Shown here piece by piece: positions 50,001-62,500 of a stretch of DNA of 64,000 bases. The notes beneath the pieces were generated by a model, which did not search any database, was not told where the DNA came from, and worked only from the letters and a program-made list of their open reading frames with translations. Both the position numbers and the translations under genes were made by a program. The stretch covers positions 463,204 through 527,203 of the forward strand of contig NW_020170411.1 in assembly GCF_000524195.1 (NCBI RefSeq), in the 5' to 3' direction. The stretch is from Echinococcus granulosus (Eukaryota; Platyhelminthes; Cestoda; Cyclophyllidea; Taeniidae). The first letter of the stretch is position 1, and each line of letters opens with the position of its first letter.

Positions 50001-52489
50001 CCCAGCAAGTAGGGTTTATTTTTATCCGTCCTTATGTGAACTAAGTGTACGAATCTGGTTGTTACCAGTGTTCTACCATTCAGACAAATAATATTTAGTG
50101 GATGATTTGAAATTGTTTCGGATTTTTTCTAATTTAGGGAGGCTACGGCGGTGGTTATGGCGGCGGTAGTGGTAACTACGGACGTCAGCGACCGCAAACA
50201 GGCGATCCCTCGGAGGTATTCCAATTTTTACATTCTTATTTTATGCTTAGTTATTATTCCAGTTTTTTTGCTGCTTGTATATTCAAGAAGGTTGATGCAG
50301 GATGGGCATCGCAATATTTTGGTGTCATTTGAGATCTCATTCCCGGGTGATGATTGTGCTTTTTATCTGCTGAATTTATTTGCTTGTTGCAATCATGCAT
50401 GGTTAGATTGTAGAATCTTATTTCTACTTGAATAGAGGTACTACAAAGGCTATGATGATGATAAACCCGGCCGCGGATTCGACAAGCCAGGCCAGCAGCA
50501 GGTGATTCACATGAAATCGCAAATTATATTTTTTTGGTTTAGTAGATGGTACTGATTCTCCTTTGCCTGGAACCAATTTTAGGGTTATGATAATGATGCC
50601 TACGGTCAAAGAGTCGGAGATTCAACAAACCTCAGTGCCCAGAAATTTCAGCTTGTATGAGATTTGTCTGCATTTTGCTGTTTTTCGACGTAGCAGTTTA
50701 TCAATAATGTTCAAACCAACTGTAGGGCTACGGCAACGATTTTCAAAGTGGAAAAACACAATCGAAACACAGCCAGGAATCTCAAGGAGTAAGTAATATC
50801 CAAGTTTCTCAGTCAAAGGCTTATTTAACTGCACGATGTAAATTTTATGTTTAAATATACAATTATCTTTGGTCACATCGTAACTCATTTAACTGCAGAA
50901 GACCTTGTTGGAATCTATTGCTGTGAAGGCAATATAGTTGTTCTCCACCATTTTGTAATTAAAGTGGAAAGATATCACGTAGCTTAGAGGCGTGGATCAC
51001 TATTTGCTTAAGTACTAGAGATGTGCACGATCCTTCCTTAGGACAACTAAAATGGACAATACACATTGAAAACGTCTATAAGGTCATAAATTTTGCCCAT
51101 TGTGTTGTCATTGCTCATGGTTTTTCGATGCTACCATAAACAAGAGACTTGTAGACCTCCAAACGCTTTCAGTGATTTAGTTGTTCTGCTTTTCGAATAA
51201 TAAGCCTGTCCAAAAGGTAGAATTACCCTGAGCTCAACTTTCTTTTGCTTGTCTCAGAAACAAGTGGCTTTGTGGATTGCATTGTTCGAATTAAACTGTG
51301 TACTGCGCTCATTTTTATGTACAGGGATATTACCAGGGATTTGGTGGCGGACAAGGCAGTGGTTCGAATAAACCGGGTCAACAGCAGGTGGTTGAAATAC
51401 TTTACAGTGGTATATGATTTTAATTGTGATTAAACAAAGTTTAATGTTGTCGTTTCAGGACTATGGTGATGTTTATAGCCAACAAGGCAGCAACTCATCC
51501 AGTCAGGGTCAGCAGGTACTTCCCATCTTACAAACTGGCATTAAGTTATTAAATTTAGAGCTATTCTGGCTACGGTCAACAAGGGACACCCACGAAATCT
51601 GGACAACCATTCCAACAGGTGGTCTGTTTTTCACCCAGCGCTTTTATGTTTTTAATGAGGAATGCCTGCTACCTATCCATGATTTGTAGATGCTTTCTAT
51701 GTGGTGATTTAAATTTAGATGGTTGACCAGTAGAGACACCAATAAGACATATTATTGTTTGCCCTTTAGAGTTTTGACTCTGGTGGTTACAATCAACGAT
51801 CCGGAGGGCATTTAAAAGCCGGGCAACCATCACAGGTACGTTGATGATATGGCTGACTTGATGCATTATTCTACCTTTTGTGTAAAATTATCTCTTGAAA
51901 GCATTTTCAGAGATACGGTAGTGAAAGCGGTAGCGGTGGTGCGGGAAGCTACGGTCAACAGGGCTCTGTTTCCTCCAAATCTGACCCTCGGGTTGGTATC
52001 GTTTTCATGACTCGTGTGTTTACATCCCGTGTGCGTATTGCCCTAGTAAATCAGCGGTACATGTTCTTATTCTAGAGCTACGAGTATTCGGCTGGTGTTA
52101 ACTACGCGTCCTACGGCTACGGTAACGTTTTCAGCTCGGGTGGGAACGCTGCAGCGACCGCATCAAATACGCCTGTGTCAGTAGGAGCAGCGGCGGCGGT
52201 AGCAGCGACTGCGCCTTCGCTTTACGCCTCGGCGCTGAATGCGGCCTCAAAGTCCTCTGGTGAGACTGCGCGGACAGCTACGCAGGGCTACGCATCCGCT
52301 GCCCCGGCACAGCTGCCGCAGGCGTCCTCATACGGTTACGGTTCAGGTGGCTACTACGGCGGAGCTCCTTCAGCTAGTGGTAGCTGGCCCTTCGGCGCCA
52401 ATTCGTCTGTCGGAGGTAGCGGGTCGCAAGCGCAACAAGGTCCGATTGGTGGTAGCGGCGCCTCCTACAGCTATAACCAGCGTCAGTAA
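44100..52489 (+). CDS. HNRNPU-like: HNRNPU/HNRNPUL-like protein: SAP, SPRY, P-loop kinase-like and long RGG/YGQ-rich tail
   Basis: A nuclear RNA- and DNA-binding scaffold protein. Twenty-two coding exons join in frame to 1,478 residues (human HNRNPU and HNRNPUL1 about 825-860): 44100-44271, 44306-44379, 44413-45505, 45538-45749, 45819-45947, 47139-47307, 47654-47948, 48073-48638, 48761-49254, 49326-49406, 49545-49613, 49946-50008, 50138-50215, 50436-50501, 50583-50654, 50726-50788, 51325-51387, 51459-51515, 51559-51618, 51770-51835, 51911-51991 and 52076-52489. The SAP domain is at about 8-42 ([13 protein letters not shown]). An acidic and Arg/Asp/Ser-rich linker is followed by SPRY at about 265-435 ([37 protein letters not shown]). 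The nucleotide-binding P-loop is GLPGAGKT at about 481-488, with the family motifs [17 protein letters not shown] and [19 protein letters not shown] repeats start near 715, then Gly/Tyr/Gln-rich units run to the end. The tail is the source of the extra length. Intron 3 is only 32 bp. Confidence 0.95.
45506..45537 (+). other. 32-bp micro-intron in the HNRNPU-like gene
   Basis: The bases from GTATGAGG to TTTTTGTAG interrupt the coding sequence between the SPRY domain and the P-loop domain. Without removal the frame meets a TAG at the intron's own end. Removal joins GAC-G to AT-CCC and restores the family reading into VPLEGRVR and GLPGAGKT. At 32 bp it is close to the lower limit for spliceosomal introns. 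Confidence 0.88.
49326..51991 (+). repeat. Array of twelve small phase-0 exons encoding Gly/Tyr/Gln-rich units
   Basis: Exons 10-21 of the HNRNPU-like gene are 81, 69, 63, 78, 66, 72, 63, 63, 57, 60, 66 and 81 nt, all multiples of three and all phase 0 at both ends. Most begin with a codon pair such as GGY, DYGY, GYGS, GYDN, GYGN, GYYQ, DYGD, SYSG or RYGS, and most end in one to three glutamines at the donor (CAG or CAA before GT). Each has its own AG acceptor. The pattern suggests spread of one ancestral exon by tandem duplication. The units have diverged to about 19-27 residues each. Confidence 0.88.
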
Positions 52490-53516
52490 GCTTGTCCTCT
52501 AAACGATGATATTCGCGTTCTCATCCCTTTTCCGTTTTGGTCCTTTGTATGAATGCTGATAATTGTGCAAAAGTAAAACTTCCTAAATGTAATTGTCTTA
52601 ACTGAATCTGTTCTTGCTCTTTTATTGTGTGCCAGATTGGAGAGGTTGGTTTCCTCATCTTCATATCTCGTTAGGTATTAATTACTGAACTGGGAGGTGG
52701 GTTTTAGGCTTATGGGGAGACTGTGGGTGCTATAGTTCCCTGAGACCCTAAGTGGGGCTATTTTCACCAGTGGGCGGTTGTGCCGGCTTATGGTGAGTTG
52801 CGGTGGCGGGTGTTGAGTCTTCCGTTTGGCCATGTTAATGGTCTTCCGACCCTTCTGTACGTTGGTATTAGACCTATTCTAGTGCGCCTTCGGACGCTAG
52901 GTATGACACATTCGCTGGCTGGTGTGCATTCAAAACATCCGCTGCACGGTGGGGCTTTGCCTGCGACCAATCAACACATTTAAGGGAAGATGGGTGCTAG
53001 ATTCCTACCACTTAGCGCTAGTTGTAAAACGGGTGGTGTGTCGCTTACTAGTTTGTATTTGAGCGACGGAAGGGATTATTTAGAATAGTACGCAGACCGC
53101 ATATCCGATTAACTCAGGGAAGACTGGTTCACATAGGATACTGGGAATTAAGCTTACTATAGTGAAAAACGGAAGTATTTTGTTTCAAGAATCAACTATA
53201 CACCATCACTTATCATGGTTAAGGCGAATCTTGCAAATAGTATTTAAGGAGGATTACTAGGGAATCCTCAAATCCAAGCCGACTTAGGGCGAATACAGGT
53301 GGCTCATTCGATACATTCCTACGGTAATGATTATCATTTCTTATATTTAATGCTTGGTTTTTTTACCAAAGCGCAGTCTCAAAATTAGTTACTACGTAAA
53401 ATATAAGGTACAACGTGATATTTAGGATCTTTTATTAGCATGTCTTTTTTGTGTTAAATAAGGCCAAAAATTGGTAATGCCATTTCAAGAATCGTTGACC
53501 TTGACGACGAGGCGTT
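52490..53516. other. Intergenic region between HNRNPU-like and IFT81
   Basis: The 1 kb interval follows the TAA at 52487-52489. A G+C-richer block at 52690-52990 has overlapping open frames on both strands (52780-52983 plus, 52788-52970 minus) without family resemblance. It is probably 3' untranslated sequence or a repeat. No canonical AATAAA was found close to the stop. Confidence 0.45.
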
Positions 53517-56500
53517 ATGAGCGAAATTATTAGATTCATAACAGAAAAGCTTACAGCGCCCCCATTTAATCGCAATTTTAACTTCATAACCTTTGATGGC
53601 TTGGATTCTAGCCTTTTGCTTCAAATACTTAGTGATGTCCTCGGAGAACTCGATCAGAAGGTATATTTGTATGCTTTGCCCTAAAGTATAAGCATAAAAG
53701 AGATATACGAGAAGAAACGCCAGAACAAACTACAGTACGAATTTTGGAAGCTCTGCGAATTCTCAGGTACAATGTCCCAACAGACCCTGGCGAGTTGTAA
53801 ATGAAGCAGTATGTGCCCCCAATTTGTAGAACCAAATTCTGCGAGGGACTTGTGATCGGTGATAAGTCATACATCTATCCGATCTTGGAGTCATTATTAA
53901 AAAACTTTGAAGAACACAAGAAACGGTCATACCTTTCCAAATTCCTTGTGAAAGTTAGGATTCCATCAGAATTCATGCATGATCCTGAAATAAGCAAGTT
54001 GTATGCGGAGGTTTGTGGAGTCAGGCATATAAATAAGCATTATCTTTGTGATGATAGGGGATGCGATATAGCCTGAACTTTATTCAGATCTACTTGTTAT
54101 AATGGCCAGCAGGGTGTCTTGAACCAACTGTCTGCCAATTTTTTTGTAGTTAAGTGCTTGATTTAATGTTTAGGGAGCATAAAACCGGATGATTACATTT
54201 GTGCATGGAAAGTATTTTTAGCGAAGTTTTTGGAAATACCTTTCTGGGCGTTAACGTTTTTAAATCAGCTTACCAAAACTAGCGGAACTTTTTGTTTTTA
54301 AATCCGGGTACTTGTTTTGGCTAATAGTGTGCACATTCGTTTATTTCAGCATGAGGCTCTAATAGGAACATTTAAAAATGCCCATAAGCGATTGGAGTCA
54401 CTAAAGTCGGAGGGTCTGTCTACATCAGAGATCAAAAGTGATATTGCAGCTATGCAAGAGGAAAAGGATCAAATATTACGCAGAATTAATCGAATGAAGA
54501 AAAAGGTATTCTACCGCAAGCAATACCCTACTTACAGTAGTTAGCATCCAGCCATCTATTATTTTAATTCCATGTTTCGTAACGATAATTGCTGAATTAT
54601 TTTTTTTAAGTTGGAAATGTTCCCTACGAGTACACTGATGTTAGATATGGCACGAAAACTACGGTTAGAAAGGGAAAGAGAGAGCAAGATTGCGCATCAG
54701 ATTCAAGAGCAAAGAACAATGGTGAGGTTTATTCAGTAGAACAGTATGCTTTATTTTTATAGATGTAACTTTGATACATTTTATTTAGAAATTTGCCTCT
54801 ACTGACTTGCAGAATTCCTGCTTGTTTTACGATTTATCAGCTTTAGTATGTCGAATAATGCCAATTTTTTACACTGCTCCTGGCTTTTAGATTCAAAACA
54901 TAGAAGGGAAAATCGTTGAAACCCGTCAACAGTCCAATGAGCTTCATAGACGCGCTACCGATTGCACAGCTGAGAGTAAGTTGCGCAGTCCTCAAGTACA
55001 CTTTGATAAGTTACTGTCTATCCATTTACAACTTTTTTGTCATTCCATAAGTTATGGGGACGCAATGTGTACTAATAAATGGTTGAAGAATTTTGCTTTA
55101 TTTGCCTATGCCTTCTGTTGAATGTATATTAATTTCAATGGAAAAGAAAATAGATATTTAATCTAGAATTGATTTCCTACCACTTTTGAACGAACGTCCG
55201 TGGGGTTGTACTTTATTCTCTAAATTGTTTAGTTTAGCAGTTCGAAAAGTTTGCTTGAAAGTGCATTCAAAGTAGACGAACTAAACGCAAAGAATTCTTA
55301 CAATTTATGTTTGAGGTCGATTGAAAAATCCCGTTACCGTTGCTGTTAGCGTTGCTGATGCATTCAAATAATGAGTTGAAAATTTTGCATAAAATTTGTA
55401 CTACTGTCTAAATCTGCATTAGTACCAATAGGCAGTTTCATGTAGGATACATTGAAAAAGGGCAGAGGTGGATTGCAGGCTTTTTGATAAATGTGATGCT
55501 CAGTGGTGGTTTGACAGTGAGGCCAGAGTAACTTGAGCGCTTGAGCACACCTCATACTATTCACTGGCACCTTCCTTGGGTCACCTAAAAAAAAGAGGAG
55601 AATGAAGTTGCTTGAAACCTATGCAGAAAGTGCTCAGCATGTTCAAAAGTTTGAAGTTACATAAGTCTGTCATTAAAACCCTCTGTGTAATAATTTCTTC
55701 GGATAAGTTTGTGTTTATAAAATGTATTTTCAGTGAATCTCCCCTTGATTGTGGATCCAAGTAGGAAATGGAAGGTTGACCAATGGATTTATGCTCCATA
55801 AGATTCCTTTTATGTAGAACAACGGTACATTTCCTAAAATTTGCGTTTAAACCCACTAAATTGGTAGAAAAATTCCACAGCTTAAAACCCCCTGTGTGTC
55901 ACACATTCTGTCTGTTTCAATCAGGTTCGCATAGCTTGCACGACTTGCATATCGACTCATGAGTGCATGTTAAATATTACTAATAACTCCAAATGAATTT
56001 GACTATAACCGAGACACGAGAATGTCCACCTTAATTTTTCACAAACGCACTTCTAATGCAAAAACGCTAGAATTTGTAGTAAAATAAAAGTGGTTTAATA
56101 ACTGTTTTCGATGAATACCTTGGACTAGGTTCGGTCCCAAAAAACGTACCTTGGTCAAAAGGATAGGGAAATCCGATGAAAGACAGATTTATGAGTTAAG
56201 AAATACTCCTAAAAAGCCGCCTTTCATTCTTTCCAAATCCTGAATTGGGTGTTTAATTAGTATCGCCTGCGCTTCACCGCACGCTTCTTCCATTTAATTA
56301 CTCTGTGTTTACCATGGTCTTGACTGCGGCAATAACTGGCATGTATCAAATTGTTTTCAGCATTTTTGACTTATCTGAGCCAATCTACCGGCAAGTGGAA
56401 TAAAAAGACTATGGTATTAGTGGGTTTTGCTTGATTTGAGAATACGAATTTAAATAAGTGGAATATCTAGAAGAAAATGCACACATCAAGTGGCTGCATC

Positions 56501-59500
56501 CTTAAATGCGGACGGTCCGTCAATATAAGGCTTATTATTGCAATTAACACTGACAGGAACTAGTTTTGCAACTTTAATCACTTTTACTTTTTGAAATAAT
56601 CGGGATACTTACGCTACATCGTAAAGTCACTGCATCAGAAGAAGTTGAGTTGAAGGGCCAATGGGACACCATGAAGGAGCACCTGCAAAGACTCCTACTA
56701 ATCAGTCCCAAAGGAAAAGACAAGCCCATTCCCCTTTTTAATTACATTAAAGTGATAGTGAAGCCATCCCATTTGTAAGACGGTTTTGCTTCATTTTTAA
56801 GTCAAAAATTCAAAAATGTGCAAATTGTGATGGACTGAACTATTTCAGCTGCCTTGCATTCATTTGGAGTGCAATTTGTGGCCGAATTATAAAAACCATA
56901 GAACAAATCATCCTAAAAATTTGTATTTTTTTTGCATTTAATGTTGGGAATTCCCTTTTTTCGGGTCTATCATGATTGGATATTTATTTATTAATCAAAA
57001 ATGCGACGTGACACCAGCAATACACTCACCCTGATGACATTCAGTGGAGGAAAGTTAATATTGGAATGAAGGCAAAATTTTGAAGTTTGCTGGTTTTAGG
57101 AGAAAGCTAAAACTATTTCCAATTCAGCTCCAAGCAGCAATTAAAGAAGGATAAAAATGCGCCACAAGCACCAAATGGAGGCTACTATACGAACACAGCA
57201 ATTTTAAATTTTAATCAAATGCTTGTAATCGTCTTCGACAACAGCATTTGGTGAATGATCTTTAAATGCCATCAGAACCTCGGTGTGCAAATCATCCAAT
57301 ATTTAAGCCAGGAAACGCGCTAATACGCACCTAACCAGAGTTTCTGAAACTGAGTTCCGATTGCCATTTAAAAATTAATTTGGAAGTTACAGAACAATCT
57401 CTTATGGGCAAAATACCTTCAATGAGATGGCATAACAATGGGTTTGTTCGTGCGGCATCAAGGATATCAAAAGCGTTTCGAATAATTTCTTTGCAAGAGG
57501 TTTTTATAGTGGGCAACCAATGTCAATGGATTTGGTTATGGATACGAATTCATAGGTCACTTTAGTTTGAAAAATTATTTTAAAACCTTTTCTTCTAAAT
57601 ATATAATCGTACATTTCAGTTAACAGTGCCAAGTTATTATGAGTTTGCTCCGACGATAACAAATAAAGATGACAGAGGATTTATAGTTTTGGAATGTGTT
57701 CTAGATCTCCTACATCGCTTGGAGGAGGAAGTGAAGGTGAACCAATACCTTGCTACAGACAAGCAGCCAAAGGAAATAGAAACTACAAAAATATACGTGG
57801 AAGACCTTGCGAGGGTGGCAAATCATCCAGCCATGACTCATGCCTTTCTCGATCAGCTTAATCAGAAAGTATGTCGTGTCTTCCGATTGACAACGTACAT
57901 CAGCGATTATTAATTCTTTTTGAAACCTATATATTCTAACACTGAACCAATCAGCATACGATAACTGAAGCCACCTTAATTTTGCCGCCACTAATTAATC
58001 AGACAGCAGCAAGATTTCCTCGAAAGTTTCGGTATGATAAGATGAATTGAATTTAATTGCCGAAAAATTTTCACAGCCGCCTAACAGCACCAAAGAGGTA
58101 ATGTTCTAGTAGGGATTGTTTTGTCATTCCATTTGAAAAGATTGTGCTTTCAAAGCATTGTCAGCTTTCGTCAGCGAAAATGCTTAAATTGTTATCTTAT
58201 TAATAGTACCGCCATTAAACGCATATCACTGACATTGTATCCACAGCTTCGGGATGCTCAGTCGGAGACCAACCGTCTGGTGGAGAAGCGCATGGTGGCG
58301 ATGGATCCACTGGAGGATAAGACGAGTCTCTTTCGCCAGCAGGCTAACATCGCGGCAAACCGAAAGGAAGCAACGGCTTCAGCGTTGGCGGAAGCCCGAG
58401 ATAAGCACCAAGCCATAGCTAAGCAGCTCGCCGAGATGCGAGAAAAGCATGTCCAGGCACTTCGGAAGGTGTGCTGCATGGACTCTGCTGGTGTCGCCAC
58501 TACCAGTACATCGTTGCTTTCTGATAGCGTTAATTTCATGACTTCTCGTCAATTCAATGCCGAGGATGTGAGTTGTTTCATTCATTTTAATTTAATTTGA
58601 AAAGGAGCATGAAAGGTGCTGCATTAGGCGAAAAAAACAGCATCATGATTTCTCTGAACCAAAAGCAACTTCAATAGAAAAAAGTTGACAATTAAAATAC
58701 ACCACGAAAGGCGAAACAGTTTTTTGTGCTTTTTCTGTAACTATCAGATTGTCTTTCATCAGTTCCACTAGAAAACAATGCGCGTTATGTGATGCCTTTT
58801 AGTGGATATATTTGACGTCTCATCATTGCCAAAGCAGGCATCGAGGCGACTTACTAAATTTTAAGAAGGAAGCATTTATTACGTATACTGATAGTAACCC
58901 AATGTCAGGCTGTTAAAGCATTAGCTTTTTGCGCATATATATTCCAAAGCTTCTTCGTGGTAAATATGAAGAAAGTGGATTGAATCTTTTGATAAATGAC
59001 ATTTGTCCTCTTCCATTTACACCCGTTTTATTTACTATGCTTTAACAAAATTCACAAATATGCCTAAGGAAGTGAATCCAATAACTAAAATAATGCATCC
59101 ATTTTCTTTTTAACTTAACAACATCATTTCCAAACAGGACCAGGTAAAGTTAGGAGACTCATCTTTTCACAACTCATTTTCCAGTCACGTAGACTGAATT
59201 GCTTCCAAACCTCATCCAAATTAAACGTTGTTTGATTGTACCAGAACAAGTATCATATTTGGAATAAATTCAGGCAGTAGTGATTTCAGAAATTCTAGAT
59301 TGGTAATTAATGAAACCTGAAATTCCTTATATTTGGTGTTTCATTGGACTTAAAAAAATTCTGTCGATTTCATTGCCAGGCAGAAAGCCTTACTAGAAGC
59401 GATTTATGGGATGGACCTAATGCCTTTATTCATGGAAAACACTCTCATAATATTTTTGGAGTTATTGTTTTACGTAGTATTTCATTCTCTTGGTTATTCA

Positions 59501-62500
59501 TCTAATTTTTTTAAGCAAATATTAATATTAAATGTTACTAAGCGTGGTCTAATTAACCTAATTCGGACGTAGATAATATTTATGAACTTTTTCGATTGAC
59601 ATGGCACAATGTGGGTTCACTTTCTTGCGGGGATTGGGTCATCACAGCGCATGAATCATGAGACCGTCATAGACCGTTTCTATATTTGGCTTCCCAGCCA
59701 AATATAGAAACTGTCTAACAAGAATGCACCGTCAAAGAGACGTATTGGGATATATGTCGCACGTTGTGCACGACTTGTGAGTTACAATTCAAGAGCACTT
59801 CATTACAATAGCGGAGCAATAGCTGCTTTCTTTATAAAAAAATCTGTTAAACACCTTTGTTGGATTCATTTATTCAGACGACACGACATTTATTAATCGA
59901 CTTTGAGATCAGAGCAAACTTCATCTGTTAGAAAAGTTGGAACCCTTTCCAATGCACTAAAAAAGTACAGCAAATAATGGAAACAACATGTAATTTGACA
60001 GTTCCAGAACTATGTATCAGAACTACGCACAAAGAATATCGCCTACAAGGAGAAAAGGGCGTTGCTCAATAATCTAAAAGCCGAAAGGGGCATTTTAACG
60101 AGAACGTTGGATATCCTCAAAGACGTCACAAGACAGGCCAAAAAAAGGCTGGACGCCGCTGAGGCAATACAGGGGATGAGCGGTTATTGGGACACAATGG
60201 CAAAGCTAGAAAAGGTTTGCTTCCCTTCTGGCAATCTTTAATACGACGAACAAATGCTCTAGAATAGAATCTAACAATTTAAATATGTGTACAACCTTTA
60301 CCTAAGGTGCTGCAAAAATAGATTTAGGCTTAATAATGCTGTACATTGCACAGGACCTAAGTTAATGTGTATTTAACACTGCTCAGCCTTAGTTTGATTT
60401 ACTATAAATGAATTTAAGTATCGACGGAGTTGTGCTTTGATTTGACATTAGCCAAATTAAAACAGTCGGAAAAGGTAGATGGCACTCCGCGATTAGTTTC
60501 ATGGTGAGAAGAGGCACCCTCATGAGTGGACGTCACGAACAATTTGTAGAGAATTGGATTGAATGTTTTGCATACCATTAGTAAAACCAGTAAGCTAAAT
60601 ATCCTTGATTCGATGAATTTTGCTGCTTATATGTATGTGTGTGTATGTGTGACTTCGTGCAGTCGGGCAAGAGAATGCAACACCTTACCAAAGAAGCTGC
60701 TTGGATCTGTTGTATGCGTCCGAATAAGTGTTAACCGAAGCGTGCAAAGCGATCTGCAGTTTGGTTTAGTTGTATTTCAATGCAAAATTTATTCTAATGA
60801 GTTTTTCTTTTGGATACGAAAAATGAAAAATGCTTCATCGATATTTGCCGGCTCTTCTATCATTTTGAAACTCATGGGAGCAACCTAGTATCACTAGCTT
60901 AGATGCACGACGAGGGTAGAATGCAGGATCAGACAGCAGGACAATCCAAATACGAAACCCTATTTACTTAACTTGTCGTAACTCTAAGAATGTAGTGGTT
61001 ACATCAGGGCAAACAGACAACTTACAGTCAGGTGAGCAAGCCGATCCTACGAGGCAGCAAAAGCACTAGCAGCATCAGGTACACGAGTGCCTTCTGGTAA
61101 CGCACTCATCAGCAGCAAAAATAAAAGGACAAGGGGAGGACAATATTAATCGCTATTAATAATCTACTATTTGGCATTGATTTATTTCAAATGCATTTGC
61201 CTTTGATTTATTTTTAAAAAGAACTAAATAAGAAGTATTTTTCTGTGGAAGGTCAACCCTTCATGTGTAATGTTTGGCTAAATAGTTTCCAATAACGTAG
61301 AGCAAGTTTTGAAGTTTCTGCTATTTGATGTATGCAAAGAACATCTTCAAACAATAATTTCTCTGAAGATATGTTCATATCTACCCTAAGCGTTGATTGA
61401 ATGATGACAAATGCCGTGAATCCTATGTGAGCGGTTTATTTTGTCATTAAATGTCAATCCACGTATCCTCTCATGACTAGTAGGACAAATTAAAAGTCAT
61501 AAATTAATCATTCTTCGCAACGTGCAAGGTGTCAGAAGAGACGGCGGATTTGAATCAGCGCAAGGGGAGCGTTTTGGAGGAGATGGCTTGTCTGGTGGGT
61601 CGACTTAACCAGCAAATAAACGCACGCCGAGACAAACTGGCCCCCCTCATCCGCGAGCTGAGGCCCCTACGCACTAAGGCGCAGGTGTGTCAAGAACTTG
61701 CAATTTTGCCCTTACATCAGAGGAAGTTTGGTGTTATTATGGAATATCGTGTAAGATATTATCTGGTACAGTCTGTCGTGTACAAATGAAGAAAAGAAGG
61801 TTTCGGTACAATTAATGCGCATCCTGCATGAACAACTTTGTAGTCTTGCTCATAAAATGTCCATCTCCAAACTGTATGAAAATAGGCATTGAATTGGATT
61901 TTAAATAACTGGAAGTCATTAAATTAGTGTGATACTACTTATAAAACTGGATCATTCATTCGTTTTGATATTTAAAGCAAATTACTATTTCAAACATAGG
62001 TGTCTTGTGAAGGTTATTTTTAGTTTTTTAAGACGGATAGGGCATTTGTGACTCACGGGGGTCTCCAACTTTGCTTTGCTTTTTAACTAATTGCATGTCT
62101 TATATGGAAATAGTGACATTTTTGTAATCGTGTTCGAATATACAAAGCCTGGTGGTGCACCCGAATTCAGCCAGACCTAATTCAAAATACAACACTCCTA
62201 ACTATTCACTGTAAAGTTATAGGCTTTTTAATTTTCAATATATTGTCGTTAAAACTATTACAACTAGCACATAAAAATGCGTATTATTTAGAGAACCAAA
62301 AAACTATTTTTAAGCAATAAAATATCACATTTGATTTTTAAGTGGCTTGACTTTAAGATATTACTAAAATGAATACGCCAGTTTAACTAAAATAACTATT
62401 TTACAACGATAGTGTTGTATTTACTTTATTAGGATGTTGAATTAGTATTTTTCGGTGTTACATATTTGTACACCTCAATGTATCACGCTTATCTTGAGCC

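Noticed and set aside
60559..60888. Plus-strand open frame of 109 codons in an IFT81 intron
   Set aside because: It includes a simple TGTGTG run, has no splice context and no resemblance to a known protein.
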